Shown here: positions 33,591 to 45,584 of the stretch, piece by piece
Layout of the letters: every line of letters begins with the position of its first letter
How positions within the stretch are numbered: position 1 is the first letter of the stretch
Assembly: GCA_028829895.1 (NCBI GenBank)
Contig: CM054177.1
Span: 40,878,564-40,942,563, forward strand
Source of the DNA: Sinotaia quadrata
Taxonomy: Eukaryota > Mollusca > Gastropoda > Architaenioglossa > Viviparidae
DNA length: 64,000 nucleotides
Direction of reading: 5' to 3'
Translations under genes and position numbers: made by a program
Notes under the pieces: model-generated
What the model was told of the DNA's origin: nothing
Seen by the model: the letters and a program-made list of their open reading frames with translations, nothing else
Database searches by the model: none

Positions 33591-33690
33591 TGTACTAACC
33601 GTAGAACTAATGTATACAAATTGTATCTTCTATACAAATGTACTAACCGTAGAACTAATGTATACAAATTGTATCTTCTATACAAATGTA
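33591..33690 (+). repeat. 47-bp direct duplication
   Basis: TGTACTAACCGTAGAACTAA with its downstream sequence is repeated twice, identical except at the edges. It contains the self-complementary ATACAAATTGTAT. Confidence 0.92.
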
Positions 33691-33896
33691 CTTACTGGTG
33701 AATTAATATAGGAATCGTGTCCTCTACTCACCTTGGATTACTGAAGAACTATTTTTAAAAATTACCTTCAAGTAATACACAGTGCTAGACAACAAAATAT
33801 GTAAATCATTACAGAAACCATTATTGGAAAATAAATTCATCTTGGGCTAAATTTAATTATGCGTTAATAACTTAAACAAAATTGGATCCATTCTTC

Positions 33897-33966
33897 TGTT
33901 TACGTTCAAATACGTCCACTGGTTGTGACTGTTTACGTTCAAATACGTCCACTGGTTGTGACTGTT
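33897..33966 (+). repeat. 33-bp direct duplication
   Basis: GTTTACGTTCAAATACGTCC plus ACTGGTTGTGACT occurs twice in tandem, identical. Confidence 0.95.
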
Positions 33967-34480
33967 AGCTCGAGAGATCTATGTAAGAGATTTGTGATTG
34001 ATTTTACCTGAGTGAGTTGATTTGGCAGGACAGCTCTTGCTTTCATTGGTTAGTGAAATTCCTAGAGAGCAGAAAAACGTGCAACAGAGGAACCCATTCC
34101 CGTTTGCTCGTAATTATATCGTTTCTCTAAATATTTTCCAGAATCTTGCCACATCATATCATGCTTTCAGACATGAAGCTCGCTGCTATATTTTTGTTGT
34201 AGATCACAACAGACCTCGCCTATTGTTTTACCCACGGCTATGTTTGCATTAATGACCTTTATGCACAGTTAACTTCCCTACTCTCACCCACCCATGACAT
34301 CTTCACCTGTTCTTAAGCCATTCCACATTTTCAAGCCCAGTTCAGTCGTTACAGTTTTCTTCCAACGCTAAGGAAGCGAGTGCAGTTAACGGGATAATAT
34401 ATTGCATGCAGCCTTATCTTTCGGGTGGGTGGATAGACCTGTAATATGAACTTTGGGCAACACTGTTAAGTTTCCCACAG

Positions 34481-34662
34481 GAAGACCCAGTGACGATACA
34501 AGATGCAACAGACTCCGGAAACGTGACGCCTTGGCTATGGCCAGATCAACACTAAAATCATTATTTTCAGCGCCCCAAGAAAAAAATGGGGAGGGGGACG
34601 ACAAAGAAAAACTCGATAAAAGCACGAGTTCTTTGATTACAACGATACCTGATACTTTGTGA
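34481..34662 (+). CDS. Possible terminal coding exon with basic, charged tail
   Basis: Acceptor CACTGTTAAGTTTCCCACAG ends at 34480. The frame entering in phase 1 reads Gly-Arg-Pro-Ser, a basic cluster (RCNRLRKRD), then an acidic/basic stretch (QEKNGEGDDKEKLDK), and ends in IPDTL at TGA 34660. The composition suits a cytosolic tail. Asp at -2 with a C-terminal Leu fits a class III-type PDZ ligand, which is speculative. The phase equals that of the signal-peptide exon donor at 18848, so both could belong to one gene with further exons between. AATAAA at 35444 is a candidate polyadenylation signal. A 102-codon minus frame (34386-34694) overlaps and is a competitor. Confidence 0.35.
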
Positions 34663-34738
34663 AACGTGTGACAATAGTACGTACTCTCGGTCATAATACT
34701 TCCCTTCTCTATGTGTGTCTTATATGTGCATGTACGTA

Positions 34739-34759
34739 CGTGTGTGTGTGTGTGTGTGT
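34739..34759 (+). repeat. (GT)n short tract
   Basis: About 21 bp of GT next to a repeated ACGT (ATGTACGTACGTG). Confidence 0.95.
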
Positions 34760-34871
34760 AGATTTTGCATATGTGCGTGTTTTGCTCGTAATTGAGATGT
34801 GTGTATAAAGTTGTAAAATGTGTGTGAAGTTGTAAATTGTGCGAATGTTTGCAGTTGTCCCTCAGTGTTTA

Positions 34872-35089
34872 TATATTGATAAGGGTGATCTGGTTTATAT
34901 TGATAAGGGTGATCTGGTTTATATTGATATGGGTGCTGTGGTTTATATTGATAAGGGTGATCTGGTTTATATTGATATGGGTGCTGTGGTTTATATGGGT
35001 ATGGGTGCTGTGGTTTATATTGATAAGGGTGATCTGGTTTATATTGATATGGGTGCTGTGGTTTATATGGGTATGGGTGCTGTGGTTTA
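34872..35089 (+). repeat. 24-bp minisatellite, about 9 units in two main types
   Basis: Units are TATTGATAAGGGTGATCTGG-TTTA or TATTGATATGGGTGCTGTGG-TTTA, with a third variant TATGGGTATGGGTGCTGTGG. Types alternate non-randomly, and a four-unit block (about 34920-34990) is repeated. Both + frames 34837-35100 and 34839-35090 are open because the unit is 8 codons. Artefact, or possibly transcribed 3' UTR. Confidence 0.92.
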
Positions 35090-35099
35090 AAATTATTTA

Positions 35100-36985
35100 A
35101 AGGCTATATAAAACATGAAGTAGGCTGATCTAAAACAGCTATAGTACAGCGTGTGATCAATGGCGGTAGTTGTTTTACTTGCCCCATTTTTAATTTTAAA
35201 AAACAAACAAAATTAACAACGCTTGAAAGTTTTCTTTTTCATTTGTTGGGGTAGTAAGTATGATAGGTATGATAGGAGATGTTGTAGTGTAGGCGATGAT
35301 AGTAGTAGTAGAAGTAATGGTGGTAGTAGTAATTGAGAGGCAGTGGTGGTGGATGGATTGATAGTAAGGGACGTTCTATTCGAAGTGGTAATAGTAGTTG
35401 TGGTTATATTGACACTGTAGTTTCAATTTATGAGGCTAATATAAATAAATGCATACTTAGTTTGTTGAGGTTCATGTTCGATATATAATGTATATTTTGA
35501 AGGGTATTAACTATTAATGGTGTATTAAGGGTGTATTAAGGGTGATACCAATTGATCTCGTGTATGATCTCTATCACGTGCGTGCCGATAAGATACCTTA
35601 CAATTATAATTCATTAATTTATCAATGCTTGTTGCAGTTTATCCCATGTGTTTATTTTGAGGCTGATATCAGTTTATCGCATGATGTTAAGGCTAATATA
35701 TGCACTGTGTACCGTGTATGTTTTAGGATATCAGATTATCATTGTCGGTGATGCGAGATTACCGCGTTTATTTTAAGATGATATCAGAGTATAACGTGCA
35801 TATTGATGCTAATATCAGATTATCACGAGAGTATTGAGGCTGATATCTGCTGCATCATTTTCAGGCACAATTGTATGCGACACGTGAGATAAATATCAGC
35901 CGCGTGACAAATATCAAACATCGACATAACATAGTTCCTCATATCCAACATCTTGTACATAACAAACGAATTGTTCATATCTTATTCAAATCGATACGGG
36001 TTCACTTCTGTTAGTTGCCTTTAACATCTGACACATCTGGCTGTTGACTAATAATGTTCGTATTACAGTTAGCACTGAGTTCTATTCAAAGTTTTAAATA
36101 TCTGACACATATCATGTGTCAGCTTGTGCTTAATTCAACACCTGACACGCTTCAAGTGTTGTCTATGGTTTGAAGAAGTGTTGATTTTACTATATAGAAA
36201 AGTCGCATGATCGAGTTAAAACTGCTTACAGGATGGTCAAGAGCAACACAGCAAAAGAAACCACAGAAGTCATTTGGGTGGAGTGGGTAGGCAGAGGTGA
36301 AGGTGTTGTTAGTATTCTATTTTTTCAAAATATTTTACTTTTATCATAACTGGTTTAGACACTTTCCGAAATGTTTCTATTTAAGGGTTATCTACAATAA
36401 CTTTCGAGTTCTTGTTTATATAAGCACTTTCTCTTAGAAATTAAAAGAAAAAGTTATAAAATAAATCACTGCTGAAAACATCAATTCCTATGAATAACTA
36501 TTCCGATTTTAAGTACTCAAATAACTATTTTTGTTTTCAGTTGAAGAATTGCATTTCTTCCTTCGTTACTGCTCAGAATTCGATCTGTTTAACATTATTT
36601 TCATCCGATGCCAACAAGGGGCTAAAGAAATGATTTGTTATAAGGCCTAGTACTACTGTTTCACATAATGTGAGGACATCTTTGGTGTCAGCTAATTAAC
36701 ATCTGCTGTATTTATCAAAGCTACAATGTGTTTAAATCAATATGTTTGATTGTTGCCCTTTGTTCGCGAGAGCGTATGTCAGAGCGAAAAACGTCATGAT
36801 TTATGGAGTCGCCGGTTGAGCGATCTTGTTATAATTAATAATGATTTCTGGCGTTCTTCATATTCAATGCCCGGAGTCTCACTGAACAAGAAGCACTTTT
36901 CCTTGTTTCTAAAGCTGTGTAATTAACTTCATTTAGATAAAATTCCTTTCAGGTAGAGTCATTGTCATTGAAATGAATTAAACAA

Positions 36986-36990
<5 letters not shown>
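35100..36990. other. Unique AT-rich DNA with a decayed GGCTGATATCAG repeat
   Basis: Between about 35520 and 35860 the phrases GAGGCTGATATCAG, GGCTAATAT, GATATCAGATTATC and TTATCACG recur irregularly, suggesting an old ~45 bp tandem array. A GTAGTAGTAG-rich patch lies at 35298-35330. No exon seen. Confidence 0.5.

Positions 36991-37040
<50 letters not shown>
36991..37040 (+). repeat. (GA)n microsatellite
   Basis: About 50 bp of GA followed by a purine-rich stretch to about 37215. Confidence 0.97.
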
Positions 37041-37046
<6 letters not shown>

Positions 37047-37299
37047 AAAGAGCGAAAGGGAGACGAGGAAAGATAGGCTGACAAAAATACACAGAGAGAT
37101 ACTGAGGGAGAAAGACGTTCAGAGATGCAGGTAATACAAGACAGCAAATCGGAGAGGTTAGATAAGAGAGACGGGAAAACAAGAAAGAGACCAGATACAA
37201 GAAGAGAAGGGAGAGTTAGGAAATAGAATTTGCAATCCTAATTTAATACCTCCATATCTCATTTGCAAGATAAATGGAAAATGTTTACGTTAATTTGGC

Positions 37300-37515
<216 letters not shown>

Positions 37516-38290
37516 CTTACTTTTTATATTTATGGTATCTTCAAAAGAAACAAATAATATAAAGTAATTTTTTTCAGTAAATCAATTTGTTCTCTAACTA
37601 ATTCGATTCCCAGGTTTTCTTCGAAAGAACGTGCAAACTATCTTTGCGTTTTCATCACCACGTCGAGTACTTTGTAATAGAAGTTTTGTAAATAACCTTC
37701 AACTTTGACGACCAGTTTCAATTTACGTAATTTTTTTATTTGTCCTTAAGATAAAATTCAGACATGTAACATATAAACAAAACTCATTCACCAGTTCAAG
37801 TAACTCACATTGTTGTCCCACAGTGCGATTTTGTATTGCATATTGGGTTCCGAAAATTATATAACTTATAATCCGAAATTATATAACTTAGAATGGTTAC
37901 ATACGTTTCCATGTCGTTTGCTACTATTACTGCATATTACTACCTACAAGTATAAGGAAAAAATAATAAAATGTGTAACTTTGCTGGAAGTAACAGGCCT
38001 TTTCTCAGCTAGGTGCAAATGAACTGTTCCCGCATTAAGTAAACTACTGTGATATCATGTTCACACTTTCACATAATTACAAATACAGTCGCACAGTTCA
38101 GTTGTATAATGTCAAGCACGATTTATTAAATACGGACTATCTGAAACATCAGTATTGAGTTGAGACTGTTGCTTGTATTTACTTAACTTTATTTTCTATA
38201 AGCCCTAGGCGAACTATTATTCCAATTTGAGAATGAAACTTCTTTATTAACTCAGCAATTTGTTCTGCTTTAACGAACCACCTGTAATTG
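37516..38290. other. Unique AT-rich DNA, no gene seen
   Basis: No feature beyond a short duplicated AAATTATATAACTTA phrase near 37853-37890. Confidence 0.5.
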
Positions 38291-38345
38291 TTCATCTCAG
38301 AACTCGAACCCGATATGGGCTGACGGCACTACCAGTCAAGCACTG
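38291..38345 (-). other. tRNA-derived fragment (SINE head or tRNA pseudogene)
   Basis: On the minus strand GCTTGACTGGTAGTGC resembles a tRNA D-arm/A box and GGGTTCGAGTTC is a near-consensus B box with the canonical T-loop TTCGAGT between TCGGG and TCTGA (pairs with two G-U). The A-to-B distance is about 11 bases shorter than in a tRNA, so this is not a functional tRNA. It is a decayed tRNA-related element. Confidence 0.45.
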
Positions 38346-38510
38346 ATTTCATAGCGGATCATAATACAACGTGGAAATAAAAGTGATCAGTCACCGCTCT
38401 CTTGACAGGGATCATTCCCAGAGATCCGTCTTTTTGGATTGTTTACGGATGTCCCGTTCCCTTTCTGTTCTCATCGCAATCGACGGTTGATGCATTGTAT
38501 TTACCCGCGC

Positions 38511-38535
38511 GCGCACACACACGCACACACACATA
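38511..38535 (+). repeat. Short CA/CG-rich tract
   Basis: CGCGCGCACACACACGCACACACACA, about 25 bp. Confidence 0.93.
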
Positions 38536-38727
38536 CAAACATATACACAAACAAAATTTGTACAATTGCACGCACATATTACACATTCACACGCACTGCA
38601 CTTACTACACATACATGTATGTGACAATTGCAAGTGGGTCGTAATACCTGCTTGCGTTCACGTTAACGTAAAGGTATTTTCTGTTTTTGAAGAGATATTT
38701 TATAAACAGTGGAGAAAGACCATACAC

Positions 38728-38885
38728 TACTTGTGATCATACATTAGGCATGATCACAGTTTATAATAGTACGATCACAGAATAGGGCACGATCACATTT
38801 CACAGTACGACCACACTTGAGTTGCGAATGTGAACAAGAACGCCTCTGGAAAAGTATGATCACAAAAAGTATGATCGCAAACTGC
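38728..38885 (+). repeat. Dispersed GATCACA motif cluster
   Basis: TGATCA/GATCACA-type words recur at irregular 15-25 bp spacing (TGTGATCATAC, CATGATCACAG, ACGATCACAG, CACGATCACA, TATGATCACAA, TATGATCGCAA), and one more lies after the next array at about 39127. This suggests a decayed short tandem repeat. Confidence 0.6.
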
Positions 38886-38904
38886 AGCAACGATATATTT
38901 TGAT

Positions 38905-39110
38905 GACGGGCATGCTTTACACCACAATCCACATTGTGTTACTACTATTCTGTGATGGGGCATGCTTTACACCACAATCCACATTGTGTTACTACTATTC
39001 TGTGATGGGGCATGCTTTACACCACAATCCACATTGTGTTACTACTATTCTGTGATGGGGCATGCTTTACACCACAATCCACACTGTGTTACTACTATTC
39101 TGTGATGGGG
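38905..39110 (+). repeat. 50-bp minisatellite, 4 copies, with hairpin core
   Basis: GGGCATGCTTTACACCACAA recurs at about 38909, 38958, 39008 and 39058. Copies 2-3 are identical. Each contains CACAAT-CCAC-ATTGTG, a perfect six-pair stem with a four-base loop. In the last copy the stem carries one change (CACTGTG). Confidence 0.94.
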
Positions 39111-39126
39111 AACCACAGATAGCGGT

Positions 39127-39561
39127 ATGATCACTAGCACACTGCAACAACGCTACACATCAGACAACATTTCCTCGTCGATTACGACAGATCTCTATAC
39201 ACACCTATGTGGGAATGCGTTTCATACTGCTTTCGGAATGGGAATGGGAGACACGACAATTGGGAGACGAGAGGCATGGCTGTTTTTTTTTTTTTGGGGG
39301 GGAAGACTATCACGACTATTGGGGGGTGAGGACGAAATCTTTTGGGAGACATGGGGCAAGGTTATTGGGAAAGGAGAGGCATGGCTATTTGGGGGACGAG
39401 AGGCATGGCTATTTGGGGGACGAGAGGCATCTATCGTAGAAATTGCACACATTCGGCACGACCGGTCAGAGGAAATATTTAACGTAACAGTAGAAATAGT
39501 TTCGCCTTCCCATGATTCATCAGTAAAGAAAGCAGAACGGCAGATACTAATGCAGATGTAG
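39127..39561 (+). other. 144-codon open frame over a 22-bp repeat, unassigned
   Basis: Frame partly built on GGGAGACGAGAGGCATGGCT-type repeats (39258-39430) and a T/G homopolymer at 39283-39302. The last 44 codons before TAG 39561 lie in unique DNA. A 126-codon minus frame also crosses it. No domain seen. More likely non-coding. Confidence 0.15.
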
Positions 39562-39609
39562 AAATTCCCCAAGTGCCACCTCCTCCCTCCATTCACTGCC
39601 ACTGCCTGC

Positions 39610-39825
39610 TAGCACAGCTTAATTTAAAGACACAAAATGAAATGCCTAATTTCGTGCAAGTAACACTAAAACAGACGGCCAGCACAGTTTCATTTAAAGA
39701 CACAAAATGAAATGTCCGATTTCGTGCAAGTAACACTAAATTAGACGACCAGCACAGCTTAATTTAAAGACTCGAAATTAAATGTCCGATTTTGTGCAAG
39801 AAACCACTAAAATAGACGGCATATG
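39610..39825 (+). repeat. 70-bp minisatellite, 3 copies
   Basis: AGCACAGCTTAATTTAAAGA at 39611 and variants at 39681 and 39751, 70 bp apart, with moderate divergence. Confidence 0.93.
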
Positions 39826-40050
39826 GCATTGGTGGTCTCTAATTTGGTTGCCGGTCTGTACGGAGCTGACTGACGTTTCTTTCAGTGACACCCATACAAA
39901 CTGTTTGCATTGCTTCTGTATTCACTATTTATAGCTACATTATTCCTATCATTAAGCGTTCTAGATATTTTTCTCTCACTGGTCAATGATGTATTTCATC
40001 AGTGTCGTTATTTTCCCCAATCTTTATTCGTCTTTTTGCCGAGTTTAATG

Positions 40051-40071
40051 TACGTGTGTGTGTGTGTGTGT

Positions 40072-40119
<48 letters not shown>

Positions 40120-40127
40120 TGTGTGTT
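40051..40127 (+). repeat. (GT)n microsatellite
   Basis: GT runs split by one GGTG slip and a GAGTG change. Confidence 0.97.
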
Positions 40128-40599
40128 TAAGAGATTAGTATTTCTTATTTTTATTCCAATGCAGCTTTTTGGGGACTGATATTATTTTTAAGGACAATGT
40201 TTGTTTCTTTTCCTGTGCTATTTTGTTTCTAGTTATATCATTGCTATCGTAATTGATAGTAATAAATAAACGTTCTGTTTAGAGTGCGCTCCACTTCTGT
40301 TCTGATACAAAGAACGCCTTGTATTTATGGGCACCTCGGTTTAGCCTTGCTTGCACAATGAGAAATGAGAAAATAATGAGAACTGAGAAACGCAGGTTTA
40401 TAAGGAACGAAGAGTATTATGTACGCTATGTACGCTGGTACTTTCAAACGATTTAATAACATCGTTCACAAAAGAGGATGGATTAGCGGTTTTCGTAATA
40501 CCCACAGTGGTTCATGAATTTAAATGTATATGTTGACACATGCATACCCACATATGTACATATACAATATGTATAGTATACAAATGCACACAAACACAA

Positions 40600-41030
40600 C
40601 ACACAGACACAGACACACACACACACACACACACCTACGCATGCATGCACTGGCATCCAATCATAGATACACAGAGAAGAGTAAGGCGCCTGACACTCAC
40701 AAGAAGAAGTATGCGAATGCACAAATGCTAAATAAGAACGTGTGCGCACACATAAACATATAAAGAAGAAGAAGACACACGAACACACACACAAATAGTA
40801 AAGATGATGCATGCGCACACACACACACACAACAACAACAATAAAAAGATGATGCATACACACAGAAAAGAAGAAAAAGGCGTGCACACACAAAATCAGA
40901 AGATGCACCCACATACACAGAGATACAGTTTATAAAGGCTCGCACGTTCATACACATAGAAAAGATCAAATCAAGCGCACATATATATAGAACAACAAGA
41001 TACAAGTTCCCACTCACACACACACAATAG
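40600..41030 (+). repeat. CA-rich degenerate region
   Basis: (CA)n at about 40604-40632, then irregular blocks of CACACACA, AAGAAGAAG and GATGCAT-type words. A 143-codon minus frame (40483-40914) and others are low-complexity shadows. Confidence 0.8.
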
Positions 41031-41334
41031 AACTGTCAACCACATTGATTCCATACGGAATTCCAAAAATCTAAGCGTACATGTAGTAGTCCTAAATAGT
41101 TCAGAATTTCTAGTGGTTGTGTGCATATTTGTGTGCTTGTGTGAAAGATGGATGTTTGTTGCTTTAATGAATTCATTAATTTTATTTTTCTAAAACATTA
41201 ATCTTTATCCTTGACCAGTAACACCCGTTTCGAGCGATCACTGTCTTAAAACACGACTGATCGTACTGACAGCGGAAGTCCTTAAGAAAACATAATTAAG
41301 TTTCTTAAGAGAAACTGACAACATTGTCACAAGA

Positions 41335-41745
41335 GAACAAACCAGGAATGTAAGTAACCAGGTACTTGTCCCATGGATATAACTAGGAATGTAAGTAACC
41401 AGGTACTTGTCCCACAGATATAACCAGGATTGTAAGTAACCAGGTATTTTATTCACAAGGATCTAGCAAGGTATGTACGTAATCAGGAATTTGTCCTAAC
41501 GCTCACACAAGGAATGTAAATAATCAGGTATTTGTCCCAAAAATCTAACCAAGAATATAAAGAACCATTATTTGTCAGAAGGATCTAACCAAGAATGTAA
41601 AGAACCATTATTTGTCACAAAGATCTAACCAAGAATGTAAAGAACCATTATTTGTCACAATGATCTAACCAAGAATGTAAAGTACCATCATTTGATCTAA
41701 CCAAGAATGTAAAGAACCATTATTTATCACAAGGATCTAACAAGC
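41335..41745 (+). repeat. Degenerate ~46 then 40-bp array, about 9 copies
   Basis: The 5' part has AGGAATGTAAGTAACCAGGTACTTGTCCCA units (about 46-48 bp). The 3' part has GATCTAACCAAGAATGTAAA with GAACCATTATTTGTCACAA (about 40 bp). The two types share the AATGTAAAGAACCA-type core and look like successive generations of one repeat. Confidence 0.88.
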
Positions 41746-42113
41746 CTATTGATCTGGGGTGAAATTCTAATATCTAGTACTGCATAACCTTGCATGGGCG
41801 ACAATAACAACACATTGTATCAGAAATATATGATACTTGTTTTGTAATAATTAACCGAAGATTTATATACTACCTAGAGCAATAGGTTCGTTTTCGTTAC
41901 TTATCATGTGTCCTGAAATGTTAATTTATTTCCCAGACAAAGTTGTGTTATACGTTTTGATAGCAATATAGCGCGACTTGTAATGTTTGTTTTATTTCCC
42001 CAAAGATGTGTTTGGGGCCGAGTGGGAGGCTAAATCGATTCCTACAGATGTCTGGTGATGATTTCGTTTGTTTCCTTCCTTGGATTATTCATGCCAGTCT
42101 AATTTTTATATAC

Positions 42114-42116
<3 letters not shown>
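41746..42116. other. Unique AT-rich DNA, no gene seen
   Basis: No supported feature. Confidence 0.5.
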
Positions 42117-42144
<28 letters not shown>

Positions 42145-42260
42145 GACTTTCCCCTTCCTCTCTCTCCCCTGTTTATTTCACTCTCACCCTCTCTTTCTCC
42201 TCTTATCTTACCAGTTCTCTCCCCTTTCTATTTCTCTCTTTTTGTCTCTTTCTTCTTCTT
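42117..42260 (+). repeat. (CT)n and pyrimidine-rich tract
   Basis: About 26 bp of pure CT, then a T/C-rich region. Confidence 0.93.
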
Positions 42261-42875
42261 TACTAGACATCAAATAATATTCATGCCTGCGAAATTGTTT
42301 CCCCTCCGTATAACTTTCAGTAATAATTCCCATTATTGTTTCTGTATGCAATTATAGGTGCATGGAGTACAGGTACACGTACCAGAGATTTATATTTCAC
42401 GATTTCTCATGGTATGAAGTTCCACAAATCATTGACTTTACGTGATGGTACTAAATGTCATAAGCCACACTCTTATCCTTTTGAAATATAATGAAATTCC
42501 AGTCGTTGTTTAGAAGTTTCATATTTCAGAGAGGCTGTGCTGTCTTGTTTCGCACATGAAAGGATAGCGAAACATAATTGCGAACAGAAAAGCGGTGATG
42601 TTTCGGGATGGCAGGTAAAAACGACGACTTAAAATTATACTTTTGACGTCAAGATTGCGCAAGGGCTCAGAACATACTTACATTTCTCTCCGATTTGTTT
42701 CAAGAAAATATATTTTAGACATTTTAAGAAGCAAATAATATACATAAACAAAGAATTAGATTCGCAGTGAAGTAAAATTAAGTCTGAATATAATTATCTG
42801 ATCCGTTTCTATTTCTGTTCGTCTGTACGACTGTATGACCGTCTATCCGTCAAGCTATCATCTACGGATCTTACC

Positions 42876-42906
42876 ATCTCTCTCTCTCTCTCTCTGCCTG
42901 ACATTG

Positions 42907-42964
<58 letters not shown>

Positions 42965-43215
42965 ATATAACATAATCTATCTATCTATTTAATCTAATCT
43001 GACCTAACTTAATCTAATCTAATCTAATCTATCTATCTATCTATTTAATCTAATCTGACCTAACTTAACAAATTTAATCTAACCTATCTATCTATCTATC
43101 TATCTATCTATTTAATCTAATCTGACCTAACCTAATCTAATCTAATCTATCTATCTTTCTATCTATCTATCTTTCTATCTATCTATCTATCTATCTATCC
43201 GTCCGTCCATCCATA
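42876..43215 (+). repeat. (TATC)n blocks separated by AATCTAATCTGACCTAAC units
   Basis: Alternating TATC blocks and a pentanucleotide-like TAATC/TGACC/TAACT sequence that is repeated three times (about 42975, 43045 and 43110). A composite array in which two simple repeats were amplified together. Confidence 0.93.
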
Positions 43216-43925
43216 GACTCAAATGTTCTAATGTGATAGGTTCCAATTTATAATGTAGTCTGTTCTTCCAGTATGCAATTTCCTGCATTTAATGTCACAG
43301 TTCTATCGGTGCTGGAAAAATCAGCACTCTACACAGGTACAAAGCACACACTTACATACACACACACGCATATCTGAAAACCTAGAGGACTATGCGCATG
43401 TAACTGTGCGTGCTTATGTGTTGATATGTTTGCAAAGCTACATAATAAAATATGTAAAGCGCCCAAACGAAACGTGTCATAGTCATTTACTGCTATTGCA
43501 TTATATGGAAGAACAAGTATAATTACCTTTTTAAATAAAGAACAAATATTAGTTTTTGTTTTTTATTTGAATAAAAGCATAATCACATCGTAAATGTCCA
43601 TTTTTAACACTCACTTGATTTTTCACCTGTCTGTCGTCAAAATGTATTTTGATCTAACATAAAGACCCATCATTTGTGCTCCTATTATGAAGATTTGCAG
43701 ATGTTGAGAAAATCCATGTCTTCCTCTTAGGATCTGCACTACTTTCTATTGATTCAGGATTACACTCGTCTGCATCATGAACTTGAGTCTTAGGACAGCG
43801 GGCTTCTCTTTTGACCTTTGACATGTTTACTCGTCATTGCAAAAAAAGAGAAAGCTGCTTTGTACTTTTCATTCCTCTGGATTCATGTGAGCTTTTTTTT
43901 TATCCAGTGATATATGATATTTAGT
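43216..43925. other. Unique AT-rich DNA, no gene seen
   Basis: Small open frames only. Confidence 0.5.
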
Positions 43926-44122
43926 GTTGTGTTTATTGTGCGTATTCATACTTCTTTGTTTATTGTGCGTATTCATACTTCTATTTTATTGTGCGTATTC
44001 ATACTTCTATTTTATTGTGCGTATTCATACTTCTTTGTTTATTGTGCGTATTCATACTTCTTTGTTTATTGTGCGTATTCATACTTCTTTGTTTATTGTG
44101 CGTATTCATACTCTTTTGTTTC
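43926..44122 (+). repeat. 27-bp minisatellite, 7 copies
   Basis: TTTATTGTGCGTATTCATAC plus TTCTTTG repeats at 27 bp, with a shortened TTCTATT form twice. Frames on both strands stay open (9-residue repeat on +). Confidence 0.94.
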
Positions 44123-44345
44123 ATTTGACTGAATGCATGCAGATTCACAAAACTATTATAAATATCTACGTTGTTATTTGACCTCACAATATGAATGCCT
44201 TTCACGAGAGCTGACCTCTTGACCTGTGATTTATTTTCTACTTTATTATTAATAATGATAACATATGTTTCTTCTCATACAAGCTTTTAACTTCGCGAGG
44301 GTAGGGATGGAGTTACGAATGATTTTATGAAGAAATGGCGCGCGC

Positions 44346-44408
<63 letters not shown>

Positions 44409-44412
44409 ACGA
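44346..44412 (+). repeat. (CA)n microsatellite
   Basis: About 60 bp of CA after GCGCGCG. Confidence 0.97.
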
Positions 44413-44940
44413 AAAGACTTGCTTTAATTCATAACGTTTTCATTTTATTGACCGGGAATATGGTTTATTTTGTGGCTGGTGAGCCAGGAGAGGAGCATTG
44501 GCCAAAGACTTAGTTCTAGGATTATGTGGCTGCCATCAGCTAACGATCAGTCTTGGAGAGGAGATTCCATTAGATGTCTCGGGGCCTGGGATCGTATCGG
44601 GCGACACATGTCAACTCTATGTGGCTGAAGCACCGTAATGGTTACATGGCTGGTCTCTATGATCAAACATTCCTAGGGAGAGGGAGAGAAAGATACAAGA
44701 GTTATGCCAAAGAATTGCGGCGAAGTTTAAGCGAAAGTTCGATCTAATTGATTCTTGGTCTAAATGGATCAATTGCCTTCTAGGGATCTGGATTTCTTCT
44801 TTGCGCATCCACTATCGCACATTGTATAGTCTTGTCAGTATGTTCACATGCAGTGTCTTTCAATGCAAATATGCTAACATAGACATATAAAGACATACAT
44901 ATATTCAGACTGTCAGAGAACAGATGCGTTAAAAATCTAT
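44413..44940. other. Unique DNA, G+C-richer 44460-44800, no gene seen
   Basis: A balanced-composition island (GGCTGGTGAGCCAGGAG near 44475, with the self-complementary GGCTGGTGAGCC). No open frame of note. Confidence 0.45.
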
Positions 44941-44944
44941 AAAC

Positions 44945-44945
<1 letters not shown>

Positions 44946-45006
<61 letters not shown>

Positions 45007-45028
45007 TATCAATCAATCAATCAATCAT
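44946..45028 (+). repeat. (CA)n-(ATCA)n compound microsatellite
   Basis: About 57 bp CA, then five ATCA units. Confidence 0.97.
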
Positions 45029-45584
45029 ACAAAAAAACCTAGACAAATTCTAGAAATAATTCGTTCATTTCTACCTGAGATTTTACCAGCTCTTCTTCTT
45101 GCTATCAATTAAATAAAACGAATTTAACAACGTCATGATTTTATTGTTACTATTACTTTTAGTTTGTCATTCACAGATGCTACATTACTATCAAATAAAT
45201 CCGAATTTACTTTTTGCAATAAGCACGCCGTTGTTTATTTATGTATTTCACAGTGAGAATGTCTCCCATAATTCATTTCAATTATAAGCAAACCAAAGGA
45301 ATTAACGTTCGGGAAATTTATGCTATAGGAAAATGAAATAAAAACTATTAACATGCCCGATTGAATTTTTAATTTTCTTTTAACAATGTTTGCACCCCAA
45401 AATGGCGATTCGAATGAAGACGACTTCTGAGTCAGTCATCACAGAACTAAGTATCGAGACCTGACACGTGGCATGAACCCCCCACAGAAGGCGTTAAAGT
45501 AACAGACTGGATGTTGGTTGATACTTTTAGAGCTGTTGACAAAAGACGGAAGTACGACCCGTAGTTGGACGTATAGAAACAATT
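45029..45584. other. Unique AT-rich DNA, no gene seen
   Basis: No supported feature. Confidence 0.5.
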
